Below the pieces are notes generated by a model that was given only the letters and a program-made list of their open reading frames with translations, was not told where the DNA came from and made no database searches. A stretch of 64,000 bases of DNA from CAYOPZ01 sp964406005. GTDB taxonomy: Bacteria; Bacteroidota; Bacteroidia; Bacteroidales; SM23-62. The translations under genes were made by a program, and so were the position numbers. The DNA lies in contig CAYOPZ010000012.1 in NCBI GenBank assembly GCA_964406005.1, positions 16,382 through 80,381 of the forward strand. The letters are read 5' to 3'. How positions within the stretch are numbered: position 1 is the first letter of the stretch; the number at the start of each line of letters is the position of its first letter. Below are positions 15,880 through 25,024 of this stretch, piece after piece.

Positions 15880-17302
15880 CCTGTTTTTGTATTTTTTAAA
15901 GTCGGGCATTGCCATGGCGCTGTTCTACCTGGTTTACCATTTCTTCATGCAAAGGGAAACCCATTATTCGGTCAACCGTTTTTACCTGCTGGGCACGATC
16001 ATGCTGTCCTTGATTGTTCCCCTGATCACACTGGAAAGCCTGTTTCCTGCAAGTGAAAAAGTTCCCTCTCTGTTTTTGAGTCTTGATGAAGTGAAGCGGG
16101 GTGTTTCCATGCCGGATCCGGGAGGATACGGGATGGATGTTGTAACGCTTCTCCGCTGGATATACCTCGGGGGCGTGGTTGTTCTGTTTGGCTGCCTCCT
16201 TTTTGAATTTATCCGGATTTTGCTGTTGAGAAAAGTACATCAGGTGCCTTATGGCCCGATGAGGATCATTTTCGTAAATAAGGAAATCATCCCTTTTTCC
16301 TGGTTCAACCTGATATTTATGGACCATTCTTCACGGGAAGACCCCCAGATAAATACCGTTCTTCACCACGAATATGCACATTACAGAAATAAGCATTTCA
16401 TAGATCTTCTTCTCATGGAGTTGATCGTGATATTTCAATGGTTTAATCCTCTGGTCTGGCTCTATGCCAGGTCAGTTAAGGAGATTCATGAGTATCAGGC
16501 CGATGCTGCCGTGCTTCAGGGAGGGAAGGACGCAGGAAGTTATCAGGCCATGCTGGTTAACCGGCTCACCGGAGCGGAAGTATTCAGGCTTACCAATGCT
16601 CTCAGTCAGTCTTTAACCAAAAAACGTATGATCATGATGACAAAAATGAAATCAAAAAAAAGTGCCTGGCTCAAGGTTTTTCTTGCCCTGCCAGTGCTTG
16701 CAGCCCTGCTTCTGCTGTTCGCCGGCAAATCCGCCGGAATTCCCTCGGATGAACCTGTCCTTGTATCCGGAAGGGTGGTTGAGGCCGGAACAGGGAAACC
16801 TCTTGAAGGAGTATTTGTTATAATAAAAGGAATCACCACAACGGGAACCATTACTGATAAAAACGGGGATTTTACGATCGAGGTGAAAGACAGGGAGGCA
16901 ACATTGATGTTTGCCTGTTCCGGTTATAAGACAGTCGAATCACCCGCAGGGAGTGAAAGTATGCTGATAAAACTTGAAAAGACATCGGCCGGGCAGCTGC
17001 CTACGGAGCTCGAGATCAAGACACCGCCGCTTCCGCCGCCGCCACCCCCTCCGGGAGGTGACCAGGACGAGATGCAGGAAAGTCAGGTACGGATCATCGG
17101 TGAACGGTCTGGAATTGATATGTCAAAGGTTTTATATATCATAGACGGCGTTCCGCAGGAAGGTGATGATCCGCTTTCAGGGTTGGATCAGGAAACCATT
17201 ACTTCAATCCAGATCCTCAAAAACAGGGAAGAATTAAGAAATTATACCGATGGGGATTATAAGGGCGTAGTAATTGTAATTACGAAACCCGTCCGGGAGT
17301 GA
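15872..17302 (+). CDS. M56 (BlaR1-like) membrane metallopeptidase with C-terminal CarboxypepD_reg and TonB-plug-like domains
   Basis: The 476-residue protein has three or four N-terminal membrane segments and a zinc protease site HEYAH (H166-E167-H170) followed by the family's EIHEYQADAAV. A further membrane helix lies near residues 265-285 (VFLALPVLAALLLLF). The extracytoplasmic tail carries a carboxypeptidase-regulatory-like fold (GRVVEAGTGKPLEGVFVIIKG), a proline run (PPLPPPPPPP) and a plug-like segment (VLYIIDGVPQEG ... ITSIQILKNREE). The tail replaces the beta-lactam sensor domain of BlaR1, so the signal is probably an envelope interaction. It is coupled to the BlaI repressor gene. Confidence 0.9.
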   Translation: MNDLFLYFLKSGIAMALFYLVYHFFMQRETHYSVNRFYLLGTIMLSLIVPLITLESLFPASEKVPSLFLSLDEVKRGVSMPDPGGYGMDVVTLLRWIYLGGVVVLFGCLLFEFIRILLLRKVHQVPYGPMRIIFVNKEIIPFSWFNLIFMDHSSREDPQINTVLHHEYAHYRNKHFIDLLLMELIVIFQWFNPLVWLYARSVKEIHEYQADAAVLQGGKDAGSYQAMLVNRLTGAEVFRLTNALSQSLTKKRMIMMTKMKSKKSAWLKVFLALPVLAALLLLFAGKSAGIPSDEPVLVSGRVVEAGTGKPLEGVFVIIKGITTTGTITDKNGDFTIEVKDREATLMFACSGYKTVESPAGSESMLIKLEKTSAGQLPTELEIKTPPLPPPPPPPGGDQDEMQESQVRIIGERSGIDMSKVLYIIDGVPQEGDDPLSGLDQETITSIQILKNREELRNYTDGDYKGVVIVITKPVRE

Positions 17303-17353
17303 ACCCGTTTACCTTTTGAGCTGGCGTTCCGGACAGGGGACCGGATTTGGTTT

Positions 17354-17938
17354 TTATTTCCACAGAATGTTCCGTTTTATCCGGATGCGGAAGTAAGGTG
17401 CCGGCTCCCGGTTCCGGATCTGCCAGGTGTCTGAAGAATGACCGGAAATGTGCGGGTCTTCGATGACATATCCTTCCGGCAATCTGATCCGGAGATGACT
17501 GGTCGTCATCTGTATATCGTCGTTCCGGGGATACCAGCAGCAAGCCGTATCCATGACGATATGATTTTCATCCTCTGCAAGGGCGCATTTTACATTGCCG
17601 GAGTAACTCAGGGAGATATGCAACTGGTCTCCCTCAGCCACGGGATCCTGTAGGTAAAGGACCAGCCTTCCGTCCTTGTAAAACCCGTAGCGTTCAAGCC
17701 CCTGTGCGGTCAGGCTGTGGATTGAAAATTCCCCGTTCAGGCAGAAAGAGATGCTGTCCCGGTAATTGCTGCGGGGTACGAAAACCATCTGAAGGCTGGC
17801 TTTGAACATACCTGTTTCAGGATCCAGGTCGGCGATCATATGGTAATGGGTGTGGATATATTGCGTATAGGGATTGCAGCATGCAAGAAGGCATATGCAA
17901 AGCATCATCCGGTTTCGCCAGCGGTTTACGGATATCAT
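17354..17938 (-). CDS. Putative lipoprotein resembling the N-terminal domain of M1 peptidases
   Basis: The 194-residue protein has a hydrophobic N-terminus with lipobox-like LLACC (residues 16-20). Its body, YHMIADLDPETGMFKASLQMVFVP followed by SISFCLNGEFSIHSL and further beta-rich text, resembles the N-terminal beta domain of M1-family aminopeptidases. The zinc-binding HExxH domain is absent. It may be a truncated derivative or a stand-alone binding domain. It has no operon partner: the genes on both sides are on the plus strand. The exact function is unknown. Confidence 0.68.
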   Translation of the reverse strand: MISVNRWRNRMMLCICLLACCNPYTQYIHTHYHMIADLDPETGMFKASLQMVFVPRSNYRDSISFCLNGEFSIHSLTAQGLERYGFYKDGRLVLYLQDPVAEGDQLHISLSYSGNVKCALAEDENHIVMDTACCWYPRNDDIQMTTSHLRIRLPEGYVIEDPHISGHSSDTWQIRNREPAPYFRIRIKRNILWK

Positions 17939-18132
17939 CCGGTTGATTGATTGGTTAAAAGTAACTTAAAAATATTAAAATGGAAGTTCATCGTAAATTT
18001 CGCCATTCCCGGGGTACGGAAATGCCAGCCATTTTTGTGAACGGTTCATAAATAAGCTGATCAAATCCTGCTATCCTTTTTCATTTTTACTATATTGAAA
18101 GACATCCTTATTGTATTGTATCTGGTCCGGAA

Positions 18133-19551
18133 ATGTCGAATTTCAGGATTACAAAAAGGGAAACCCTGGCGTATTGCTGCGGGATGGCCGGCTGGTCAAT
18201 CCTGATCAATGTGATGTCCGTAATGCTTATCTACTTTTACCTTCCGCCGGCGGATACGGGCCTGACCCCGCTGATCCCTGCAATCATCTATCTGGGAATA
18301 TTTTCCGTACTGGCCCTGATCGCAGCCGGCGGCCGTCTGTTTGATGCGATCACCGATCCCCTGATTGCATGGATGAGTGACCGCACGGAAAGCAAAAGGG
18401 GAAGGAGGATCCCTTTCATGAGGGTGGGATGGATCCCTGCCTTTGTGTTCTGTATCGCTGTATTTTTCCCTCTGAAGCCGGCAGAAAACCAGGTGAATAT
18501 TTACTGGTTGCTTGCCACCCTTACATTGTTCTATTTCTCCCTGACCGTTTATTTTATTCCGTACAATGCACTCATGCCCGAATTGGCTCCTACCGAGCGT
18601 GAAAAAGTAAAACTCTCCACCTGGCTGTCGCTGGCGTACGTATCGGGTCTGATCATTGCCGCACAAACGCCCCTGCTGGCATCATGGATAGAAGAAGCAT
18701 TCGGGTTGGCGGTACGCATCAGGACTTTTCAGTTTGCCATCGCGATCCTTGCGTCGGTGGCCGGTGTCCTGCTGCTTGTCCCGGTGATCGGAATTGATGA
18801 GAAAAAATGCTGTACGGGAAGGCCGGCCAGAATGCCTTTAAAGGATTCCCTCGGTATGGCTTTGAGAAATTATAATTTCCGCCTGTTCCTGTTTGCCGAT
18901 TTCTCATATTTTCTTGCCGTGGCCATTATTTCAAGCGGAATGCTTTATTACCTGAGGGTATTGCTCGGGCTCCACGAGGCGCATGGGAGTTCCGTGTTCG
19001 GATTGATGATCGTCGTATCCCTGATGTTTTATCCGCTCATACTCCACATCTCAAAATTCGTGCGTAAAAAATGGCTTGTATCGTTTGCACTGATTTTTCT
19101 TGGTCTCATTTTCCTGGGCATATTCTTTCTGGGAAACCTGCCTTTTCCGCCCAGGGTACAGATTTACACATTTGCCCTTCTGGCTTCCGTACCTTTCGCC
19201 ATCCTGGGCATCATTCCCTATGCCATTATTGCAGAAGTGGCCCAGCTCGACAGTCTTAAGACCGGTATGGGGAAAGAGGGCATGTATTTCGCCATAAGGA
19301 ATTTTTTTTACAAGCTGGGAATGACCGCCGGAATTATGATCTTTACCATTCTGACCCTCTGGGGGAAAGATCCGGGAGATGACTTTGGTATACGCATGAA
19401 CGGAATCGCCGGATCCCTGTTCTGCATACTGGCCGGCCTGACCTTTATGCTTTTCAGGGAGAAACAGATTCAGAAAGAAATCAATGACCTGAAAAATCAG
19501 GGTATAAAAACCAAACAGAATGAAAATCGGAATTTTAACAGCCGGGGGTGA
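18133..19551 (+). CDS. GPH/MFS-family sugar:cation symporter
   Basis: The 472-residue protein has about twelve membrane segments. After the first helices it carries GRLFDAITDPLIAWMSDRTE and SKRGRRIPFM, the signature of the glycoside-pentoside-hexuronide:cation symporter group, and later the typical YNALMPELAPTEREKVKLSTW. Substrate cannot be read from sequence. It overlaps the phosphofructokinase gene by 32 nt, so uptake of a sugar and glycolysis are probably expressed together. Confidence 0.88.
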   Translation: MSNFRITKRETLAYCCGMAGWSILINVMSVMLIYFYLPPADTGLTPLIPAIIYLGIFSVLALIAAGGRLFDAITDPLIAWMSDRTESKRGRRIPFMRVGWIPAFVFCIAVFFPLKPAENQVNIYWLLATLTLFYFSLTVYFIPYNALMPELAPTEREKVKLSTWLSLAYVSGLIIAAQTPLLASWIEEAFGLAVRIRTFQFAIAILASVAGVLLLVPVIGIDEKKCCTGRPARMPLKDSLGMALRNYNFRLFLFADFSYFLAVAIISSGMLYYLRVLLGLHEAHGSSVFGLMIVVSLMFYPLILHISKFVRKKWLVSFALIFLGLIFLGIFFLGNLPFPPRVQIYTFALLASVPFAILGIIPYAIIAEVAQLDSLKTGMGKEGMYFAIRNFFYKLGMTAGIMIFTILTLWGKDPGDDFGIRMNGIAGSLFCILAGLTFMLFREKQIQKEINDLKNQGIKTKQNENRNFNSRG

Positions 19552-20557
19552 CTGTCCCGGATTGAACGCGGCCATCCGGGGAGTGGCAAAAACGGCCCTG
19601 ATGGAACATAAAATGCGGGTATTTGGCATATCATCGGGATTCCTCGGCCTGATCGAGAATGAATTTTTTGAAATACAGGAAAACCATCTTTCGGGGATTC
19701 TTACCCTGGGAGGGACCATTCTCGGCACATCGCGCGAAAAACCATTCCGGAAATCGACCAACTATTTAACAGAGATTGACAAGCCTGAGATCATCCGGAA
19801 AAATTATGAGAAACTCGGACTCGACTGCCTGGTCTGCATCGGCGGGAACGGGACCATGAAAACCGCTTACCGCCTGTCCGGACTTGGAATCAATGTCATC
19901 GGAATTCCCAAAACCATAGACAATGACGTATGGGGAACAGAAATGACCTTTGGGTTTGACAGTGCCGTAACCATTGCAGCAGAGGCCATTGACCGCCTTC
20001 ATTCAACGGCCAACTCCCATAAAAGGATCATGGTGATTGAAGTCATGGGGCATCATGCAGGATGGATCGCACTGTATGCGGGTGTGGCTGCCGGCGGGGA
20101 TATCATCCTGATCCCGGAGATTGATTATGAGAACGAAATCGTGGCTGAATACCTGAAAAAAAGGGTGGAAATGAAGAAGGATTATTCCATCGTTGTGGTC
20201 GCAGAAGGGATTATGAACGGAGCCAAACGGCATGCAGGGGCCAGGATCGCAAAAAAGATAAGCAAGCTGACCGGGCTGGAAACGAGGGAAACGGTTCTCG
20301 GATACCTGCAGCGGGGCGGAACGCCAACACCGATGGACAGGATCCTTGCCACCCGTTACGGTGCACATGCCACAGAACTGATCGCACGGGAAGATTTCGG
20401 AAAAATGGTAGCCCTGAAACATGGAGAGATCATCAGCATCCCCTTCAGTAAAGTCCGGGACAAGTTGAAAACGGTCCCACCCAGGCACTCCCTGGTTCTG
20501 CAGGCGAGAAATATGGGCACTTGTTTTGGCGACCGTATCTGTGACGAACCGAACTAG
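19520..20557 (+). CDS. pfkA: 6-phosphofructokinase (PfkA family) with atypical GGNGT/PKTIDND active site
   Basis: The 345-residue enzyme has the family landmarks GILTAGGDCPGLNAAIRG (residues 4-20), GGNGTMKTAYRL (108-119), PKTIDNDVWGT (130-140, catalytic D134) and MGHHAGWIAL. The donor-determining position after N110 is Gly111, which indicates ATP; PPi-dependent enzymes carry Asp there. However, Lys131 (Gly in E. coli) is a trait of PPi-dependent and group III enzymes, and Asn110 replaces the Mg-linked Asp103. ATP use is likely but should be tested. It overlaps the upstream sugar symporter gene by 32 nt. Confidence 0.92.
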   Translation: MKIGILTAGGDCPGLNAAIRGVAKTALMEHKMRVFGISSGFLGLIENEFFEIQENHLSGILTLGGTILGTSREKPFRKSTNYLTEIDKPEIIRKNYEKLGLDCLVCIGGNGTMKTAYRLSGLGINVIGIPKTIDNDVWGTEMTFGFDSAVTIAAEAIDRLHSTANSHKRIMVIEVMGHHAGWIALYAGVAAGGDIILIPEIDYENEIVAEYLKKRVEMKKDYSIVVVAEGIMNGAKRHAGARIAKKISKLTGLETRETVLGYLQRGGTPTPMDRILATRYGAHATELIAREDFGKMVALKHGEIISIPFSKVRDKLKTVPPRHSLVLQARNMGTCFGDRICDEPN

Positions 20558-22092
20558 GGCAGTTCAGGCCCGGAGGAGCTTTCCATAAGGCTGCTGATAC
20601 GCTCCAGGGCATCCTCGAGGGATTCCTCCGGGATCAGGTAATTATAGGGACCCCAGAATGCCTCGTCATATCCTCCAAGCATGTCTGCGAAGACATCTGT
20701 GATCCGGACTGTCTCCCTGTTCCTGAAGCGTGTCACCTTTTCCGTCTGCAGCTGTGTTATGGCCATCTCCGATATGGTTTGGTACTCGGTACCGAAAATC
20801 TTGCCCCGTTCCCTGACACGAAAGCTGACATCGGTCATGATCCTGGAGACATAAAACAGATGATTTTTCTCCTTATATGTGACCTGGTAGGATGCAGAAA
20901 GCGGTTTTACCTTCAGGTTTCTTGGTTTTTTTACCACCATTGCCGGGCTCCCCTCAGACATGGAACGGGGGTCAACTTCGAATTCGACTCCCCGGAAGGC
21001 CAGTGTCTCAAGATCAATATACAGAAGGCCCCTGTAATGCGGGAAAGGAGAGTTCGGCTTCTGCCAGAAATCGATTGCATATGTACTTTTTCCCTGCATT
21101 GTTACGATGTCTGACATCCTGTATTCGAACTGGTGGAATTTCTCAGGAACCAGGAAATCAGGCTGGTTTCTGGTGATATCCAGCAGAAAACTGGATTCCA
21201 ATCCGGCCTGAAGCTTGATCATAATCGTATCCATTTCACTGTAATCCATATTGCTTCGCCCTTTCAGTACCTTGACCTGTTCGGAAGTAAGGGCATTGAT
21301 TGCAGGTTTGTAAATGTCAAGGACTGCTTCGGAAACATTGATATAATGATTATTCTTCAGAATGGATTCCCTGTAAAAAGCAGTTTCGATGACAGCTTTC
21401 CGGAAGTAGTTATCGGGAATTTTTTCAAGGGCCTGCAGGATCAGGGCAATGGGATCGGTGCGCCTGATGACAACTTCCTGGATGGGTATTATTGCCGGCT
21501 GGAGGTAAATAAGGTTTAAAGAATCGTTCAGCTGGGTCAGCGGAATGATCTTTGACCGGTACCCCATACAGCTTACAGCCAGTGAATCGGCACTACGGGA
21601 ACCGGTTATCTTCAATATGAACTGTCCTTCCGTATTGGCGACAGTACCTTCCCATGTGGAGGGTATCCATATGGTGGAAAACTCCAGCGGGGCATTATCC
21701 GAACCGCTGAGTACCTGCCCCCGGATTGAGCGTACAACCACAGGACCCGGCTGCATAACAGAGATAGTATCGCTGCGAGCCGCATCCTCCTTGTGAAACA
21801 CAACCTGGTTGTCAATGATCGTATAATCAATCTTTTCCGTTTCCGCAATCCATCTGACAAAATCCATCAGTTTCCACCAACCCGGCGGCGGATGAAAGGA
21901 TTTCTCCAGGTCCAGGTTCTCGGGATTGTATGAAAAATAAAATCCGGTTGCTTTTTCAACAACCTGGAGGGATTTTTCCAGGCTGAGTAGGGTATCCGGA
22001 TAGAAAAACGAAAGACTGTCGGGATTCTGCTGTGAATTTCCCGGTGCATAGTAAAAAAGCAGTAATGGGATAAAGCATTTTATATATCGCAT
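20554..22092 (-). CDS. STN-domain plus CarboxypepD_reg surface protein without a TonB-receptor barrel
   Basis: The product (512 residues from ATG 22092; an earlier in-frame ATG lies inside the FecR gene) has a signal peptide. An STN-like domain follows (SLEKSLQVVEKATGFYFSYNPENLDLEKSF ... IDYTIIDNQVVFHK), then a CarboxypepD_reg domain (IRGQVLSGSDNAPLEFSTIWIPSTWEGT) and a long domain with AFYRESILKNNHYINVSEAVLDIYK. That last domain is shared with the proteins at 23595-24911 and 25025-26320. STN domains normally sit on TonB receptors and signal to FecR; here the plug and barrel are absent. It starts 4 nt after the FecR gene, so it is the cognate sensor of that sigma system. Confidence 0.86.
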   Translation of the reverse strand: MRYIKCFIPLLLFYYAPGNSQQNPDSLSFFYPDTLLSLEKSLQVVEKATGFYFSYNPENLDLEKSFHPPPGWWKLMDFVRWIAETEKIDYTIIDNQVVFHKEDAARSDTISVMQPGPVVVRSIRGQVLSGSDNAPLEFSTIWIPSTWEGTVANTEGQFILKITGSRSADSLAVSCMGYRSKIIPLTQLNDSLNLIYLQPAIIPIQEVVIRRTDPIALILQALEKIPDNYFRKAVIETAFYRESILKNNHYINVSEAVLDIYKPAINALTSEQVKVLKGRSNMDYSEMDTIMIKLQAGLESSFLLDITRNQPDFLVPEKFHQFEYRMSDIVTMQGKSTYAIDFWQKPNSPFPHYRGLLYIDLETLAFRGVEFEVDPRSMSEGSPAMVVKKPRNLKVKPLSASYQVTYKEKNHLFYVSRIMTDVSFRVRERGKIFGTEYQTISEMAITQLQTEKVTRFRNRETVRITDVFADMLGGYDEAFWGPYNYLIPEESLEDALERISSLMESSSGPELP

Positions 22093-22096
22093 CCTT

Positions 22097-22972
22097 TTAA
22101 TTACATCCTTCCCCGTGAAAAACGTATGAATTCTTATCCCTGTCTGCATCAAAACCAAACGTTACTTCCAGCACCCTGACCACCGTATCCACGGGCGCTT
22201 GATCAAAGGTTCCTGTATAAAGACAGTTCTTAAGGTCTTCGTTGTCAAACAGAAATTCCATTTTATAGGTACGATTCAGCACCCTGGCTACCTCTCCGAG
22301 TTTTGTCTGCCTGAAAGTCAGCTTTTTTGTTTTCCATGAAAGATAGTTCTCATCCGGGTTATCATCCCTGCGAAACCGGTCGTTTTCAATGATTCCCACA
22401 ATTCCCGGTTCAAGTAAAATTCCGCCGGAATCATCGTCTGCCCGGTAAAGCCGTACGCTTCCCGATTCCACATAGACTTCCGTCCGCTTGTTCGCCGGAT
22501 CGGAACGAACGGAAAAAGAGGTACCGGTCACACGGACCATGGCATCACCGGTATTGATGATAAAGGGCTTTTTCAAATCATGGCGGACATTGAAGTAGGC
22601 TTCTCCGGAAAGCCTGACAAGACGGTTCCCGTCGCCATCCGAACGGTAACGTATCCTGGTATTAATATTCATATCCACCAGGGAGCCATCGGGCAGGGAA
22701 AGGCCGAAAATCTCCGTTGCATCCGATTGTGCAGTTAGTTTCAACTGATTACCGGAAGAAGATACTGCAAGATAGGCAATGACGGACAGCCCCAGAACCA
22801 AAACGATTGCTGCTGCAATCTGCAGCCCGGGAGAAAGTAGTATTCCGAGGCTCTTTCTGCGGATCAAACCGTCTTTTTCCAGCCTGCCTTTCAATCTTAT
22901 CCAGGCTTCATCCACATTCACACTGATTTTGTCGTTTCGGTTACCGGCCGATTCCGGATATTGTTTAAGCAT
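22097..22972 (-). CDS. FecR-family anti-sigma regulator
   Basis: The 291-residue protein has a short cytoplasmic N-terminus, a membrane helix (about residues 52-71, IAAAIVLVLGLSVIAYLAV) and a periplasmic FecR domain (GLSLPDGSLVDMNINTRIRY ... VRLSGEAYFNVRHD ... FIINTGDAMVRVTGTSFSVR). A C-terminal DUF4974-like segment follows (LSWKTKKLTFRQTKLGEVARVLNRTY). It transmits periplasmic contact from an STN domain to the ECF sigma factor. It lies 4 nt after the sigma gene and before the STN-protein gene, so the three form one signalling unit. Confidence 0.93.
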   Translation of the reverse strand: MLKQYPESAGNRNDKISVNVDEAWIRLKGRLEKDGLIRRKSLGILLSPGLQIAAAIVLVLGLSVIAYLAVSSSGNQLKLTAQSDATEIFGLSLPDGSLVDMNINTRIRYRSDGDGNRLVRLSGEAYFNVRHDLKKPFIINTGDAMVRVTGTSFSVRSDPANKRTEVYVESGSVRLYRADDDSGGILLEPGIVGIIENDRFRRDDNPDENYLSWKTKKLTFRQTKLGEVARVLNRTYKMEFLFDNEDLKNCLYTGTFDQAPVDTVVRVLEVTFGFDADRDKNSYVFHGEGCN

Positions 22973-22976
22973 TTCT

Positions 22977-23516
22977 TTATTTGTTAATGTATTCTTCCAG
23001 GTTCTTTCTGAACAACGCGAGCGCTTTGCTCATATTTGCCTCTACTGTTTTTACGGAAATCTGCAATTCATTTGCAATCTCACTGTATTTCATCCCATCG
23101 AACCGGCTCATTATGAAAATGGTAGCCGATCTCAGGGGAAGGTCATCAAGTGTTTTGTTTACCACATCGTTGAGCTCGTCAGATTCCAGCATATTCTCCG
23201 GACTTTCCATGACAGCCGTGTTTTTTGCCATTTCTGCTTCAATTTCGGTCCGCCTGTTCTTCTGTCTCAGGATCATTTTGCAATTGTTGGATACGGATTT
23301 ATACAGGTAGGATTTTACCGAAGTCCTGAACAGGATGCTTTCCCTCTTCAGCCAGATGTTGTAAAAAAGATCCTGTACAACCTCTTCCGAGGCATCCCTG
23401 TCATTCAGGTACTGGTAGGCCCACTGGCAAAGCTGCTCATAATATTCCCTGAACAGTGATTCAAAGACCCTGATATCTCCTTTTTGAATTTTTTTTATCG
23501 TCGAAGATCCATCCAT
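22977..23516 (-). CDS. ECF RNA polymerase sigma factor
   Basis: The 179-residue protein, taken from ATG 23516 (MDGSSTIKKIQKGD), has sigma region 2 (FESLFREYYEQLCQWAYQYLNDRDASEEVVQDLFYNIW) and region 4 with its helix-turn-helix (YSEIANELQISVKTVEANMSKAL). A further in-frame ATG at 23594 would add residues without family character. It is followed by FecR and an STN protein, so its activity should depend on that surface signal. It probably also transcribes the paralogue genes at 23595-26320. Confidence 0.93.
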   Translation of the reverse strand: MDGSSTIKKIQKGDIRVFESLFREYYEQLCQWAYQYLNDRDASEEVVQDLFYNIWLKRESILFRTSVKSYLYKSVSNNCKMILRQKNRRTEIEAEMAKNTAVMESPENMLESDELNDVVNKTLDDLPLRSATIFIMSRFDGMKYSEIANELQISVKTVEANMSKALALFRKNLEEYINK

Positions 23517-23594
23517 GGGAAAATGTAACCAGTCCCGTTTTCCGGAACTGGTTACATCTGACGCAAAATTACTACTAACCCTGAAAAAAAACAA

Positions 23595-24911
23595 TTACAG
23601 CGTTCTTCTCATCCTTCTGTTCAACCTCTCTATTGCAGATTCTATGGACTCGTCAGGCTTGATGATATTATCCTCTCCCCAAAAACCGGGATCTTCGAAC
23701 CGGCTGACCTGCTCGGCAAGGATGTCATTCATTTTTACAGACTCACGGTAACTGATCTTGTCCTGTCCCTGAGGATTGACATCGGTGACGGCCATTTCAC
23801 TCATAAGAGAATAATCTGAACGGAAAAGCTTTCTTTTCCACTTGCATTGAAAGTCCAGTTCCGACCTAACATAGGACAGGTACCATGTTCCGTCAATAAT
23901 CCTGTATTTGGTAAGATAATTGGCAGATTCAATATCCACTTTCATCAATGCCGGCTTTTTCCTTATGAAGAGATCTGCAGCCTGGCTCACATTTTTCTCG
24001 TCCAGGTTGAAATCAATTCCCATAATGGCCAGGTTCTCCTCATCAAGGTAAATTTGACCTTCATACAGGGGATCCTTTACATATTCCTGTGGCTTGAAAC
24101 GGATGATTATGGCCTCCCTGTCCTGAATGGTCGTGATGCCGCCATAACTGTAATCATACTCGTTTATATAGTCTTTTGAGAGTATATCACCCGGGTTTTT
24201 TACGAGGTCCAGTAGAAGGCAAATGAAAGGTCCGCCCTGCAACTTCACGATTACCGTATCCATTTTCCTGACATCCTGGCTCTTTCTTCCTTTGTATATC
24301 AGGGTACGGTCTGACGTCGATGCTGCATTGTACCCTGACTTGTAAATATCGAGCACTGCCTCTGCAACGCCCACGTAATTCCGGTCCTGTTTGATCGCTT
24401 CCCTGTAAAAAGCTTTCATCGTGACCGGCTTGTCAGAATAGTTATCGGGGATGTTGGTAAGTGCACGCATGAGCAATTCAAGCGGATCCCCGTATTTAAT
24501 CGTTACGCTTGCTATGGGGACCGTAGCCGCCTGGAGTTCGATCCGGTTTTGTTCTGCGGCCAGTTCATCAAGGCTGATCACCCTGTTACGGTATCCGATA
24601 TATGTGACTTCGAGTTCCCTTACCTGCCAGTTTGAAGGGGCCTTGAGCAGGAATTCTCCTTCTGCATTGGTAACCGTGCCTATATTTGTGCCCTTCAGAA
24701 CGACGTTGGCAAAGACCAGGGGTTTCCCGGTCTCACTGTCGATTACCTTTCCGGTATAGGACTGGTATTGGCTGGTATCCGCCTCTGCAGAAATGATCCC
24801 GGCAGGCGCGGAGAACATGACATTGGCACAGACCGGTGACATAAACAGAACAATCAGGATTGCAACCCACCGGATATTGCGTTTTCCTGATTGATATACA
24901 TTTGTTTCCAT
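23595..24911 (-). CDS. CarboxypepD_reg-like surface protein, paralogue 2
   Basis: The 438-residue protein has an N-terminal signal/anchor and the CarboxypepD_reg fold (YTGKVIDSETGKPLVFANVVLKG, TNIGTVTNAEGEFLLKAP). A long domain follows with AFYREAIKQDRNYVGVAEAVLDIYKSGYN, KSQDVRKMDTVIVKLQGG and a C-terminal RFEDPGFWGEDNIIKPDESIESAIERL. The same blocks occur in the next gene upstream and in the STN protein downstream, so these are three tandem-related genes. The family has no known activity. The gene lies between another paralogue and the sigma gene on the same strand. Confidence 0.85.
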   Translation of the reverse strand: METNVYQSGKRNIRWVAILIVLFMSPVCANVMFSAPAGIISAEADTSQYQSYTGKVIDSETGKPLVFANVVLKGTNIGTVTNAEGEFLLKAPSNWQVRELEVTYIGYRNRVISLDELAAEQNRIELQAATVPIASVTIKYGDPLELLMRALTNIPDNYSDKPVTMKAFYREAIKQDRNYVGVAEAVLDIYKSGYNAASTSDRTLIYKGRKSQDVRKMDTVIVKLQGGPFICLLLDLVKNPGDILSKDYINEYDYSYGGITTIQDREAIIIRFKPQEYVKDPLYEGQIYLDEENLAIMGIDFNLDEKNVSQAADLFIRKKPALMKVDIESANYLTKYRIIDGTWYLSYVRSELDFQCKWKRKLFRSDYSLMSEMAVTDVNPQGQDKISYRESVKMNDILAEQVSRFEDPGFWGEDNIIKPDESIESAIERLNRRMRRTL

Positions 24912-25024
24912 ATCGATAGAGTTTTTTATTTATTGAATGAGATTCTCTATTACTATGATGCACGGGCTGCCGGATACCCTATTGTCTGAAGGCATTTTGG
25001 TGGATGGAAAAACAGCTCGGGAGG

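Noticed and set aside
23517..23594. Longer sigma-factor N-terminus starting at 23594
   Set aside because: The added 26 residues lack sigma-family character; ATG 23516 gives a standard start.
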